Part shown: piece by piece, positions 36,379-47,347 of the stretch | Layout: each line of letters opens with the position of its first letter | How positions within the stretch are numbered: the first letter of the stretch is position 1 | Origin: Hyaloperonospora brassicae | Lineage: Eukaryota; Oomycota; Peronosporomycetes; Peronosporales; Peronosporaceae | Direction of reading: 5' to 3' | NCBI GenBank assembly: GCA_947650285.1 | Contig: CANTFL010001198.1 | Location: 620,001 to 684,000, forward strand | DNA length: 64,000 nucleotides | Notes under the pieces: model-generated | Told to the model about the DNA's origin: nothing | The model's database searches: none | What the model saw: only the letters and a program-made list of their open reading frames with translations | Translations under genes and position numbers: made by a program

Positions 36379-39300
36379 TAATCAATCTTCTGCGGTGTTT
36401 ATCGTTTCTTAAATACGTAGTAAGTAATCATCTTCGTCTGAATAATAAAAAAACTGACTTAGACCTGACGGCTGTTTTAAATTCGCAACTTTCGATCTGC
36501 TGCTTTAATTGGTTTGAATCTTTATCGAATCTTCGCCCACACATTTTGTCGCGACTCTGACTAATCGCTCGGTAAATAATTGTACACACTACTTGCCTCG
36601 TATCGTAGACTGTTGTCCGAAGGATACACAGATTCCTTTACTTTATGCGAACCGATGAGCAATTTCGATTGATAAAAAGTTTGAGATCACATTTCCAGTA
36701 ATGAGATCCACCAATAATACTTTTATAAAAATAGTTGACGATTGTGGTAATGACGAGGTAGATGTAACTTGTAATGGGGAAATCGTTTTCTAAATACTGA
36801 AAGATCAGGTGTGGATTGGGAGTATTTTGTTTCTTACATGCTGATCAGCAGCAAACGAAGTAGTACTCAACAAATAATGTGCCAGCTCTGATACACGACT
36901 CTAGACCGATGGTGTTCTGCCCACAACTTAGAAGACATTCTTGCTGCGAGCATCAACATCGTGTTGTTACCGATGATGTCTGTGGGAAAAGTGAATCGGG
37001 ACGACGCGGAGGTGTTGATGAAGTGTTACCTATTGACGCTTATTTGCCGATACTTTTCGTCGATCATTTGCTGGGAAATTTCTAGAACATTACGATGATG
37101 GCTCAATAATTGTTGTTGTAATAATCAATTTAGTGCAAAAAGTATCAATACGCGCTCGAACAATGTTGATCGTCTACATGGCTTGTGTCAAACCAACGGA
37201 TTGCATTTACTTTTAAGTCAGCTGTGAATGAATATATTGCACTCTTTTCACCATATAAATTTGTCACGTCCTTAAGTAGATATGTTCTTGATTGAACGAT
37301 TAACATTTTATCTTGCGCTTTCCATGACTATAATTCGTAATAACGAACGATTTATTTCGACATCCTCTAGAATTGATTGATGATAAAAATACGAGCAAAT
37401 TATATTCAGAATGACCGTGAGGCTTCAATCTGTTGACTTATATCTCAGCAAAATTTAACATCGAGCCACTTAGGCTATTCGGTCGATCTGTGTGAAAACA
37501 AAATATTTTTGTATCGTTCCTTTGAATACTCAGCATTTAGATATTATAAACATAAGCGACGATCGTGCTGCTATCTCGTTGCCTGTCTTTACTAGCTATA
37601 CAGTAGCCACTCTAGTATCAGGCTAATTACACGTGTAGAAAGTCATGATTTAACTATCGCGTTGTTAACGGAGCATGTCGAAGATAAATGTGTCATCCCA
37701 GCGTTTTGCACAACTTATTACGCTATCGCCTGATGCCAAAAGTTAAACTTTTACAACTTACAAAGTGATCCTCAGATTGTCCCAATATTAGCTCGAGCCT
37801 AATAGATGTCCGTTATTGTTTTATTGACGTCGGTTCATTTTAAAAATAGATAGCAGCAATCACGATCGTCTATGCTAAAATATGTAATCTGATAGCACAT
37901 TACTTGTTACACTTTGGCGCCATTTGGGCATAGTTGTCGAGCTGGTGCGCAAAGGGACTTCATATTTCTAGACATTCGATAGCAGTATGTATAACTTTTG
38001 TCTTGGTTGTTTGGGCGACGCGGTCGCAATTATCATACTATCCACAAATTCTGGATCCTGTTTGAGAGATTGGTCGGAAAAGACAAGACTCCCGAAGTTG
38101 ACACGAGGCTATATCAAGTATATCAAGCGTCATTGTGTCTTATCATATTTGCATAGAAACTAAATTTTGGAAAGATCAGATCGATTAAGATCTCGAGACC
38201 AGATCGACATCGATAATCATTGATTAATCAAGAAACTAACCGAGATCATATTGCAAACATCTCTGTGCAGCATAAGCTCGAGAAAACACATTAACAGCAA
38301 GATCAAGATCTTGTTATTCTGTAGCTAATCGTCCAATCGACCCCACCCAGCGAGTACACAAGGTGAGAGTCAGATTTACAAAATACACGGATCAGAAAAG
38401 AACTCGCTAAGTCGTCAAGCCGGTGATCCATGCCAAGCGATTGATCTCATATGGAATCGCCACTTCTGTACATCCGCATGGTATTTTCTGTAAGTCACGC
38501 ACGCACACGCGCTAGTGATGATATATAAAGTGATAAATAAAAAAAGTTTATGAAATTTAAGCGCAAAAAGTTTACGCAGAGGTTACCCCACAACTTGGTA
38601 GCACAAAATTAGTGGTAGCCCTACCAGCGGCAGAAGCGGCTGAAATTGTCAGCGGTAGAAAATCAGCATTTCGAGAAGGTTAAAACAACTCGGCTATTTA
38701 CTACGCCGGAAGTTGAAAAATGCATGTTAAGTAGACTTCATTGTCTTATTATACTACATGCAAATTGCTAAGCATTAGACGTTTCTTTTTCTTGATCGAT
38801 ACTGCTAAGCACACTCACCGTAAAGGTTTATCAAACTAGACAGTGAGTTGAATTTACGTAATGTCTTTGCACTCGCACGTCGCCCGCATTATCGACATAA
38901 TGCCTACTTTTATGAATAATGCTGGTATTTTCGACTATATATATTCAGAATTTGCACACATACGATAAATAGTATAAGAAGTATGTACATATTTGCATGT
39001 GTCAAAAGATGAAAGAGCAAAGGCTGACCGTTTTGGTCACGCATACTATATTGGAATTTCATGCGTGATCCCAGCATCAAACTTTTCCTGGTAACCCTTC
39101 TCTGTCCGGAGCTCATTTTGTATCTTAATTAGAAATTGTAGTTGAATTACTTGTACGGGAAACGAAAAACGATGAACTCCATAAACATGAGCATATGAAT
39201 TGATATACGAGGTGTAAAGTAGAACATAAATGAAAATATATGCTATACGTACAAGCATTCAAAGTGTATGCGGATACCAGTATACTTCAACGTGCCTATG

Positions 39301-40845
39301 CATATCAACTTTACTTATTTGATACTTGTAAACACAACATTATGCTCTCTTCTCACCAATAGTCATCGTGCAATAGGAAAAAGGTGCGTTGTTATTACAC
39401 GCGTACAACTACGAGGTATTCAATATATCGCATGTAGATCTATGTTCATATTGTAACTTTTATACAACTTAAGCTGTTCCTACTTGACACCACGAGAAGT
39501 TGTCGCCAGTGCTTTTTCATGGACTATATAGCAGTATAAACACATAGCCAAGTCGATTGTCAATTTTAGATCCTAACAAATTGATAAAAACTACAAGACG
39601 AACAGTAAACGACGACAACAATAGATTAAAGATACCAAAAGATGACAGGCACTTTTTAGTGTTATTGAGAAAATTCTGAGAGACTAAAAACGAGCTTGAC
39701 AAGAAAAATTAATATGCTTCACGCAAGGTTCAGGCACTATCGGTATGGTGGATAAAGCATCTGATCTGAACAAAAGCTTCTGATCGTCATTTATGATAAT
39801 ATGTATTGACGAATTTAAGATCTCGTAACTTAGATGGACAAAGGTTGTGGAAAAGGCAAAAGTCTACATGGTATTTTGAAATTGAGCAGATGACTGACTG
39901 GTTACTTTGATCTTTTATATGATATCTTCTGATGATGTAAAGCCGACGCACCACTTGACGCAGCGTTGACGTTAGAATAATTGAGATCAAGCTTACTCTA
40001 TCGACTAAAACTCGAACAACTAAATGAAGTTTTTTACATACGATACGCGCGTCTGTTATCGCACGCAACTAAATCGCCACAAGAAGAAGTAAGGCCACCC
40101 TTATCGCCAATACGATTATCATAATATACAAGTGATCGCTTGTAAGTTATTTGGTTTTTGCTTCTTAGTATTCGAAGTAAAGCGTTGGCAGACAAAGCTT
40201 ACCATTATTGTGAATAGACACGGTCTTCATATAAGAAAATGCTTCTGATCGTAGTGGTGGTGGAGCTGTCTGGCGATATTTACCTGGAAGGTGTGGAGAT
40301 AGATATGACATTGCTACACGTATTATCAGTCATGATACATAAAATTTACGGGATATCGGGTGTCTCGGTTTCCATTAACTACGTATAGAATATGCTCAAA
40401 GATGATAATAATGCGTCCTTGACATAGCCGCCTCTTTGCGTGAGCACATCATACAGACTGTTTCGCGATATGCCTCTATAATAAGTGAATAATTTTGCTT
40501 CGAGGTCGCTCATGGTGAGATAGAAATTGGTCAGGGGGTCATAACAACCGATTCTCCACCCCAGAACTATTTTCTCAAACCTTATCAAATTACCATAAGC
40601 TGTGTATGCATAACAATGACAAGATAATTATCATCAAAATGACCCAAAGTGTTTGTCAAATGTTATAAGACCGTAACATGTACATAAGGCATTTGTAAAC
40701 GTGATGTGTAAATTCGTCTATTTTTCATCCATTATTCCTACAGATACTATTTAGGCTGAAACGTTGTGGCACATCTCGATTCAAAATTGCTGTGCATTAG
40801 AAATTAACAAAAATAAAATACGAGTACCCTACATAGGACATTTAT
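36379..40845. other. AT-rich intergenic DNA, no supported gene
   Basis: No gene is supported. A weak RNase H-like similarity at about 37,690-37,735 (cagcgttttgca) hints at another Gypsy relic. 38,150-38,410 is rich in GATC words and has a gtacacaaggt segment resembling 63,004-63,014. Confidence 0.4.
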
Positions 40846-40849
40846 GCCA

Positions 40850-41110
40850 CGCGGTCCTTCAGATCACCCGGGGGTGATCTGCGATTACGGTTAAACTGTT
40901 GCAACTACTAAAATAATCCAAAACTTCAGTACGCTATAAAGCTTTAGGCCAAAAGGGCCATCAGTTACTCGATAAGCCACCCCTTTTTGGTTGTTCGTCT
41001 GTTCATTGGCCCATCCCGGCGATCTGTAACCTAAGCACCCACCGCGAATTTCGATCCAAGTGCATCCCGTTCCCAACGCCAGTGCATTACCACATATAGT
41101 CCACATTGAA
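40850..41110 (-). repeat. SINE-like dispersed repeat, copy B
   Basis: Shares ordered blocks with the copy at 11,450-11,785 in the same orientation. It keeps the 3' hairpin as agatcaccc..gggtgatct (40,861-40,880), with better pairing than copy A. Confidence 0.55.
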
Positions 41111-41151
41111 GCATACACGACATCAAGATCACATATATGAAACATGGATGC

Positions 41152-41330
41152 TGTAACGGGGTGAGCCGGTTACAAATCATTGACACGAATTGAGCTAACA
41201 TACGTATAATCTTGATTGATAAAATTTAGCATTTTTACTCTTGCGAGTCAATATTGTTGGAATATTAATTTTAAAGGTAAAATTCGGCACTGCTTTTTTT
41301 ATTGAGCGTGTCCGCAGGCATTCACGAGGC
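41152..41330 (+). repeat. Partial LTR, Gypsy family
   Basis: Begins TGTAACGGGGTGAGCCGGTTACA and follows the 35,936 LTR for about 150 bp (attgacacgaatt, then gttggaatatta..aaattcg). The 3' half, including the expected gtgccccgtta end, is not recognisable. Confidence 0.5.
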
Positions 41331-41339
41331 CAACTCCCG

Positions 41340-42147
41340 AGTTACCAATATATTCAAGTCAGCTCTTCAGTATTATGTTCATCTTCTCAATTTCCCTATA
41401 TACATGCTGCTTGGGCTATACAAGAGACATCGCTATGGCGTCGTAAAGCGATTCTTTGGCACTGCGCTGTCTCATTTTATGTAAAGTTGGCGATACCGTT
41501 ATGGCGACAGCTATTCACCAGCTAAATTTCATTTGGAAAGATCTTAGCAAAATTATTGAAGCAATTTGGCCTGCAAGTGAGCGATAAACAATAGTCTCAC
41601 GTCATGCTTAAAGCGTCATTTTATTTTTTTTTATTTTGTCCATAAATTTTGATAAATTCTGATGAGAAAGTTTGTGAATGCAGGTACAAGTAGGAGAATT
41701 ATAATATATGGAAAATTTATTGCGAATATTTCGAGGCACGTATACATTAGGTCGTCTACCGTAGTGTGCTGTTTCGATTTCGTGGTTCAGTGCATGTCAT
41801 TTTTCGTAAATTGCTAAATTTGGGATTGTTTGCGTCTACATGCTCCTAAATTCCGTGATCTTTCCTACGCGTTTTTTGTCTTTCTTGCGGCAAAGGACGA
41901 GCGAGCTCCGAAGCCTGCTCTCCAAACAGATGTAAGAATAGGCATCGCAACTATACAAGTGACAAAAAGTTGCCCATTCTAGATCGAGCTTAGAAACGTA
42001 GCTTACAGCCTAAAAACCTGTCGAGCAAAAGTATTGACTTGCGTGAACTCTTGCCCCACAGACCGTTTCATCCCGCCTTCCCATCTGAAAACGCTGCTGC
42101 AACTTGCACGCGCTTACGTTGCGATACCAAACCAAACACATGCCGAG
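41340..42147. other. Intergenic and 5' leader of the PIG-T gene
   Basis: AT-rich up to about 41,880, then GC content rises towards the gene. The frame of PIG-T stays open upstream from 42,034 but only from a TTG codon. I see no clear core promoter motif. Confidence 0.4.
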
Positions 42148-43740
42148 ATGACGCTCACCGCCCTATGGCTTCTCGCGGTGGTGCTTCTTCCCGCAGTCCA
42201 CGGCGCGTACCTCGAGCGGCTCACGCTACGTCCTCTCCCGGCCATCAATCAGGTTCTCGCCCGTCTCGAGTTCGCCATCAACAGCTCTTCGCCAGCTGCC
42301 GATGGCGCGTCGCTCGTGCCCACCGTCCTGCGTCAGATCCTCGAGCGCTACGACGTCGAGTCTCTGCATCTGTCGTTCTCTGTCGGGCGGTATGCGGACT
42401 GGCGCTATGGGCCCCTACAGCGCATGAACGACAGCTCTCCCGTTGGCCACGTCCCGTTCGGTACGCGGCTGCAGGTGACGCTACGGGGCACTGCCACTCC
42501 TATGCAGCGCTGGAAAGGAGTCACGTCGCAGATGGGCGGCATCTTCTCGGCGTCGCTGAACCAGATGGACGAGACGGTCGTGACACAACTGCTGCCGTCG
42601 TCCAGTGCACACGAACTCGGCGCCACGATCACGACGGACGCAGCCCACACGTTTCTGCACGGCGCGCTCGCTCGTGAAGAGCTTTGCACGGAGAACTTGA
42701 CGCCCTGGCTCAAGATGCTGCCGTGTCGAGGGATCGCTGGACTCGGATCTCTCATTGATCCCATCAACGTCTTGTCGGGGGAGTACCTGTCGCTGTCACT
42801 GTTGGCGACGAGATCGCTGGACGGCACGTGGGCCCTTCGACAGCACCTCACTGCCGTGCTAAGTCCGAGCTCGCACAACAGCGAGCACTGGAGTCTCGGG
42901 TCGTTGTTCTTTGCAGCGGAGCACGTTGGCGATGAGGTGCGTGCATGTCCGCTTGCCGACCAGAGCTTGATTGTAACGGAAGACAAGAGCGACAGAGGAA
43001 AGTCGTCGTGTGGTATTGACACGGTCGATCTTCGCGAAAAGCCCGTGTCGCTTTCCAGTCCATGGTTTATAGACTGGAACACTGCGGTGCAGGAAGCCTC
43101 TTTGCAAGACAGCTTCAAGTTGCAACAGGATGCCGTGTCTGTACATCGCTTTGTCACCGGGTACGGCCAGGTGCACGGTGGCATCGCAGTGCAGCTCAAG
43201 AATAACCACCAGTCGTGCGGGATGCTTGTGACGTACCGCGATGTTATACCATGGTACCTTCGTCTCTACTTCCACACCTTTCGGGCAAGTGTCGGTGGTA
43301 GTGAGCCGAAGGCACGGGAGCTGATTCGAGCGTTTGACTTCGTGCCGGCCGAGTTGTTTGCTCAGCCCAACCAGTTGCGTCTTGAAGCTTTTCTGCCGGC
43401 GAACACGACGCTGGTGTTTTCACTTCGGATGGAGAAAGCATTCTTGCATCTATCAGAGCATCCACCCGACGCCAATCGAGGGTTCGACATTGCCCCCGGC
43501 GTGGTAATCTTCAACAGGTCGGGCAACGACTCGGTCTGTGGCAAGGATGTCGGAGTCCCATTCTTCACCACCACCACCTTGTTCACCGAGCCCTTGCTCG
43601 TGTCGTTGCCAACGCCTGACTTCAGCATGCCGTACAACGTGATTGCAATGACATCGACTGTCGTCGCTTTCTTCGTGGGTACGATGCTGAACACACTGTT
43701 GCGGAAGGCACCGCGGCTGCAGCGAATGATGACAAAGTAG
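42148..43740 (+). CDS. PIGT: GPI transamidase subunit PIG-T (Gpi16)
   Basis: A 530-residue ER membrane protein. Residues 1-18 (MTLTALWLLAVVLLPAVHG) form a clear signal peptide. The lumenal domain carries family blocks near the N-terminus (LTLRPLP), HLSFSVGRYADWRYG, and ENLTPWLKMLPC with C193. The last is placed like the PIG-T cysteine that is disulfide-linked to the catalytic subunit PIG-K/Gpi8 in other species. One transmembrane helix (about 495-517, VIAMTSTVVAFFVGTMLNTLL) precedes a short basic tail. PIG-T stabilises the transamidase that attaches proteins to GPI anchors. The start is the first ATG of the frame, which sits directly before the signal peptide. No intron is seen. It is convergent with the MFS gene, about 170 bp apart. 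Confidence 0.93.
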   Translation: MTLTALWLLAVVLLPAVHGAYLERLTLRPLPAINQVLARLEFAINSSSPAADGASLVPTVLRQILERYDVESLHLSFSVGRYADWRYGPLQRMNDSSPVGHVPFGTRLQVTLRGTATPMQRWKGVTSQMGGIFSASLNQMDETVVTQLLPSSSAHELGATITTDAAHTFLHGALAREELCTENLTPWLKMLPCRGIAGLGSLIDPINVLSGEYLSLSLLATRSLDGTWALRQHLTAVLSPSSHNSEHWSLGSLFFAAEHVGDEVRACPLADQSLIVTEDKSDRGKSSCGIDTVDLREKPVSLSSPWFIDWNTAVQEASLQDSFKLQQDAVSVHRFVTGYGQVHGGIAVQLKNNHQSCGMLVTYRDVIPWYLRLYFHTFRASVGGSEPKARELIRAFDFVPAELFAQPNQLRLEAFLPANTTLVFSLRMEKAFLHLSEHPPDANRGFDIAPGVVIFNRSGNDSVCGKDVGVPFFTTTTLFTEPLLVSLPTPDFSMPYNVIAMTSTVVAFFVGTMLNTLLRKAPRLQRMMTK

Positions 43741-43909
43741 CCTGAACGCAATGAAGGCAAGATCAGATCAACACACAGCTTACGATTCGAAGCAATAGAC
43801 ACGATACCCGTCTTCTACCGAGGCTTTTTTCGTCTTCCGGGACTCTGTTTGCTCGAGATCCCGTCGTATCTCTCACCAGCTACCGCTGCGGTTTCGTCTC
43901 ACAATAACA

Positions 43910-45709
43910 TTACACTGCGCTCTTGAGCACCAGTGGAAGCTGCTTCCCGCCCTCGCGTCCATTATGATGCGCAGTGGCTGTTGCGACGTAGTTCCGACCC
44001 GACTCGACAGCACCACACGTTAGGCAAAAGAAGGCCCAGACACTCCACAATAATACAATTCGGAACCCCACGCGGTATGTGCAGGCAGCATTGCATGTGC
44101 CAACGCTTGCAAGGCCATCGGCGTCTGGATCCACGTCAACGACCGGGTTGATAATGAAGTTCATGATCAAGCCAGGGATGTAGTTCGACGCTGCATACCC
44201 AAAAAAATTGTAGCTCGCATACGCAACGGAAGATGCTAATGGACGCAGTCGCCGTGGGGCTGCCGAGATCACAATGCCGGAGCAGGCGGGAAGAATGCTG
44301 CCGCCACAGAACAGCATGAGCCATAGAAGTACCGCAATGTAGACGGTGTTGTGAACAAACGACAGCGGGAGAGCTACGAGGCAGCTCGCGCCGCCAAGTA
44401 CCACGCATACGCGCAGTGCTTGCTTTTGATGGTACGGGCCCGAGTATCCTCCGAACTGATCGATGAGCCACCCGCCAAAGAAGACACCCGCTAGCGGTCC
44501 CGTGCCGCTAACCAAGAGGTAGGCCGCGTGGATCTTGTACACCGAGTCTTTTGTATTCGTCTCCAAGTACAGCGTCGTCCAGAACTGAATGCCTGCAACC
44601 ACAAAGAATAAACCCGACAGGCCCATGACGATGCACACGTAGACCTTCTGCTGGAGCAGCAGCTGCAAATCGCTCCATCGTGACACCGGTTCGGCCTGTT
44701 CGTGCGATTCCGATGATCGCGAGCAGTAGCCATTCAATGCGGTGCCGTTCCTTTCGTGTCCGATCAACACACGCACTTGATCATCAGCAGCACAGTTCTC
44801 CCGCGTCGTGCGTTGCTCACTCCAAACGTCTTCGTCCTCGTCAATGTCTACGATCGCAATCGAGCGACGCCGACGAGTCGAGCGGAGTTGGACGTGGGCC
44901 CGTGGCACGAAAAAGATCAGGATACACAGTGGCAGAACGAGTGCAAATTGCGTGAGGAACGGCCAGCGCCAGCAGTAGATACCGTGGCACAGCCTCCTGG
45001 ACAAGGCATCGTCCATGCTGTCAACGAGACCAGCGCGTTTGCTTGTCGTGGCCGCGAGCGCGATGTCGTACAGCGTGGGGACGATGCTAAGCTGCGATGC
45101 CGTCGCTGCTTGCTTTGAGTCCTGCGAAGCCGACCAAATCGCAACGGACCCGGCAAAGTAGCCGAGCGTGATGCCCACGGGCACTGCCCCTTGCAAGTAG
45201 CTCATCCAGGCCCCGCGCTTGGCCTTTGGCGCGTAGTCGTGCACCCACAGGGGGGAGTACACGCAGCTCAACGACTGCGTCAGGCCGATCAAGCCGCGGA
45301 ACGAAATGAGCAGTGGCGTCGAGTACCACGCGGTCGTGGGCGCGCACGCGAAGCCCAGCACGGCGAGGTTGTTGACCACGAGCGAGACGCCGAGGAGCTG
45401 GCGCGGGTCAAAGCGGCGGAAGAGCGCGCTGCACCAGGGAGACGCGAGCGAGATGGCCATGTAGACGATCGCGCCCAAGACGCCCTGTTCCTGCGGAGTG
45501 AGGCGGAACGTGAGCGTGAACTGCTGCAAGAGCGACGGCACAGCGCCCGCCTCGAGGTACATGAACACTTGCGTGAGCACGAGAAACTTGAAGAGATAGG
45601 CGGACGACGGGAGCTGCTGCTGCGACGAGGCGAGCAGCGTGTCGACAGTCCCATAGGACGCAGAGCGCGTGCGGACGCGGGACGAGACTGTGGCGGTGGT
45701 GGTAGCCAT
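43910..45709 (-). CDS. MFS transporter, Spinster-like
   Basis: A 599-residue multi-spanning transporter of the major facilitator superfamily. A polar N-terminus of about 40 residues is followed by helices in two bundles. The loop after the second helix holds LFRRFDPRQLLG, in the place of the MFS motif-A. The block SPLWVHDYAPKAKRGAWMSY then VPVGITLGYFAG resembles the fourth and fifth helices of Spinster-type transporters. A charged loop of about 60 residues (about 290-350) separates the two halves, as usual for the family. The second half includes GVFFGGWLIDQFGG. The substrate cannot be read from sequence; Spinster relatives move sphingolipid-type or organic-anion cargo. A (GGTC)n repeat lies just upstream of its start. 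Confidence 0.8.
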   Translation of the reverse strand: MATTTATVSSRVRTRSASYGTVDTLLASSQQQLPSSAYLFKFLVLTQVFMYLEAGAVPSLLQQFTLTFRLTPQEQGVLGAIVYMAISLASPWCSALFRRFDPRQLLGVSLVVNNLAVLGFACAPTTAWYSTPLLISFRGLIGLTQSLSCVYSPLWVHDYAPKAKRGAWMSYLQGAVPVGITLGYFAGSVAIWSASQDSKQAATASQLSIVPTLYDIALAATTSKRAGLVDSMDDALSRRLCHGIYCWRWPFLTQFALVLPLCILIFFVPRAHVQLRSTRRRRSIAIVDIDEDEDVWSEQRTTRENCAADDQVRVLIGHERNGTALNGYCSRSSESHEQAEPVSRWSDLQLLLQQKVYVCIVMGLSGLFFVVAGIQFWTTLYLETNTKDSVYKIHAAYLLVSGTGPLAGVFFGGWLIDQFGGYSGPYHQKQALRVCVVLGGASCLVALPLSFVHNTVYIAVLLWLMLFCGGSILPACSGIVISAAPRRLRPLASSVAYASYNFFGYAASNYIPGLIMNFIINPVVDVDPDADGLASVGTCNAACTYRVGFRIVLLWSVWAFFCLTCGAVESGRNYVATATAHHNGREGGKQLPLVLKSAV

Positions 45710-45740
45710 CTGGAATGTCTTCCGTGGCGCCCGAGCAATT

Positions 45741-45767
45741 GGTCGGTCGGTCGGTCGGTCGGTCGGT
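45741..45767. repeat. (GGTC)n microsatellite in the 5' leader of the MFS gene
   Basis: About six tandem ggtc units, 32 bp upstream of the MFS start codon. Its position suggests the untranslated leader or core promoter. Confidence 0.85.
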
Positions 45768-45769
45768 GA

Positions 45770-46585
45770 ATCGATCTGTCAGTCGGTCAGGCGACGGCCA
45801 ATCACTCGGTGATATGATTACGCGACGAGGAAGAGCTGTGAATCAGAATCGTGCGTTGCTGCGGTCGTCGAGAGCCACAGAAAAGCGGCACTTGGTCTCT
45901 GGACACGAAGAAGGGGCCGACGAGACGCCGTTCTTGACAATGGATGCAATCGGGTGGACGACGCGCGCGAGCCGACGTGTAGAGACTTTCTATCTGTGGG
46001 TGAGCATGAATGTGGTATGGCTACACCTGCGTGACCTCGTGACAGCCTCAGTCTGCGTGCCCACAGCGTATCCTGCATCTACTTGCATAAGAAAGTGTTG
46101 ATGTACGGCGATAGTAGCAGTAGGGCTCGCGCTAATGTCACGGGCGACCTCTGACCGCGCGTGTGCTACGTCGGAGATGGTCCTGACCTCTTCGTCGCGG
46201 TCCGAAACTGAAGTAAGTACACTGCGCTGAGCTGACTCGACGACAACGCACTGTCGTTCAGACGTGGGCATTGCAACAACATGCGACGCGTGTTGTTCAG
46301 GAGGTCACGTTCTGCACCCGGTGCAGCAAGCGCGCGGCGTCCTGCAGCGCATCACGCGCAAGAGCGCAATAAGAGAGAGAGAGAAAAGGGAACGAAACTT
46401 GCGGCGCGTGACCACAGGTCCGCAGCGCACGGGTCGGTCCCATGAGTCTATTGATTGGTAAATAGCCGTACAGAGTCGGAATAGTGTCGTCGCGCATGGG
46501 GGCACGCGAGTTGAGTCGTGGCGGAAGTAGCCGCTGTCAGTATCTGTGCCGAGTCGCACGGCGCGCGGAGATGGTCAGTCGCTGT
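45770..46585. other. Intergenic, no supported gene
   Basis: Upstream region of the MFS gene. Open frames occur on both strands because of GC content, but none has a domain or clean composition. Confidence 0.4.
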
Positions 46586-46589
46586 CACG

Positions 46590-46868
46590 TCAGTGCTTCG
46601 CGGCGCGCATAACGCGGGCCTCGCGCTGGCACGCGCTGGCGAGACGCGCTTGCGCGCGTTGGCGCTGGAACAGCAGCCACGCTTGCGTCTCCAGCTCGTC
46701 CTCCGTGTCTTCTCCGCCAGAGCCCTCGTCGGTCTCGTCCACGAGGCCGCAGGCGTAAAAGTCCCAGAGCGGGTTCCGGGGCGCCGTCGTGCCGGGGCTC
46801 GACGACGCGGCAGCTGCCACGCGGCGTTGCAAGGCGCTCGATGCCTCGAGACTGACCGTTGTCGACAT
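46590..46868 (-). CDS. Small acidic hypothetical protein
   Basis: A 92-residue frame starting MSTTVSLEAS. After an Ala/Ser-rich start it contains NPLWDFYACGLVDE, an acidic DEGSGGEDTEDELE segment and a basic, Gln/Arg-rich C-terminus. The frame is open for 84 more codons upstream, including a Gln run from CTG repeats. That part looks like leader sequence, so I start at the inner ATG. Other strands are also open here because the region is GC-rich. I choose this frame for its protein-like composition only and do not recognise a family. Confidence 0.35.
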   Translation of the reverse strand: MSTTVSLEASSALQRRVAAAASSSPGTTAPRNPLWDFYACGLVDETDEGSGGEDTEDELETQAWLLFQRQRAQARLASACQREARVMRAAKH

Positions 46869-47345
46869 GGCGGCCAAGAGCTGTTGTTGCTGCTGCTGCT
46901 GCTTTTGCAGGGATCGTCGACCGCGGCCGCTCGGGCGCGGCGAGGCAAAAGAACGCGGCGGCGACGACGGCGACAAACCACAAATGACCGATCGCCACTC
47001 GCGCGCCGGTTTTTCAAGTCGGCGACGACCGGCAGAAACTGCATAGTTGCAACGTGTCTCACGCAGACGCACGGAGCCAGTGACCGTTCGGTCGTGTCGT
47101 AGAAGAGCGGGGGCGGCCACGGGCCGTCTAACCGGCCGCCTGGTTCTACGGGACGAACGTGCGGACAGCGTGATGTTTCACCTGCAGCTGGCGGCAGCTT
47201 CCCATGCGACAAGTGCCAGGCCAGCGCTGGGCGAGGCACTGACTTTGTGGGCGAAGGACGGAGCGACTGACTGCATGTAACGTATCGACGGGGTCTGGCT
47301 GTTACACATAGAGCAGGTTGGACGAGTCGTCGACTACCACAACCG
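46869..47345. other. GC-rich spacer with a short CTG/CAG run
   Basis: Holds a (CTG)n-like tract at about 46,882-46,903 and overlapping open frames on both strands. No separate gene is supported. Confidence 0.4.
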
Positions 47346-47347
47346 GC

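Noticed and set aside
46448..47239. Several long overlapping frames on both strands
   Set aside because: GC-rich DNA keeps all frames open. Only the 92-residue acidic frame has plausible composition.
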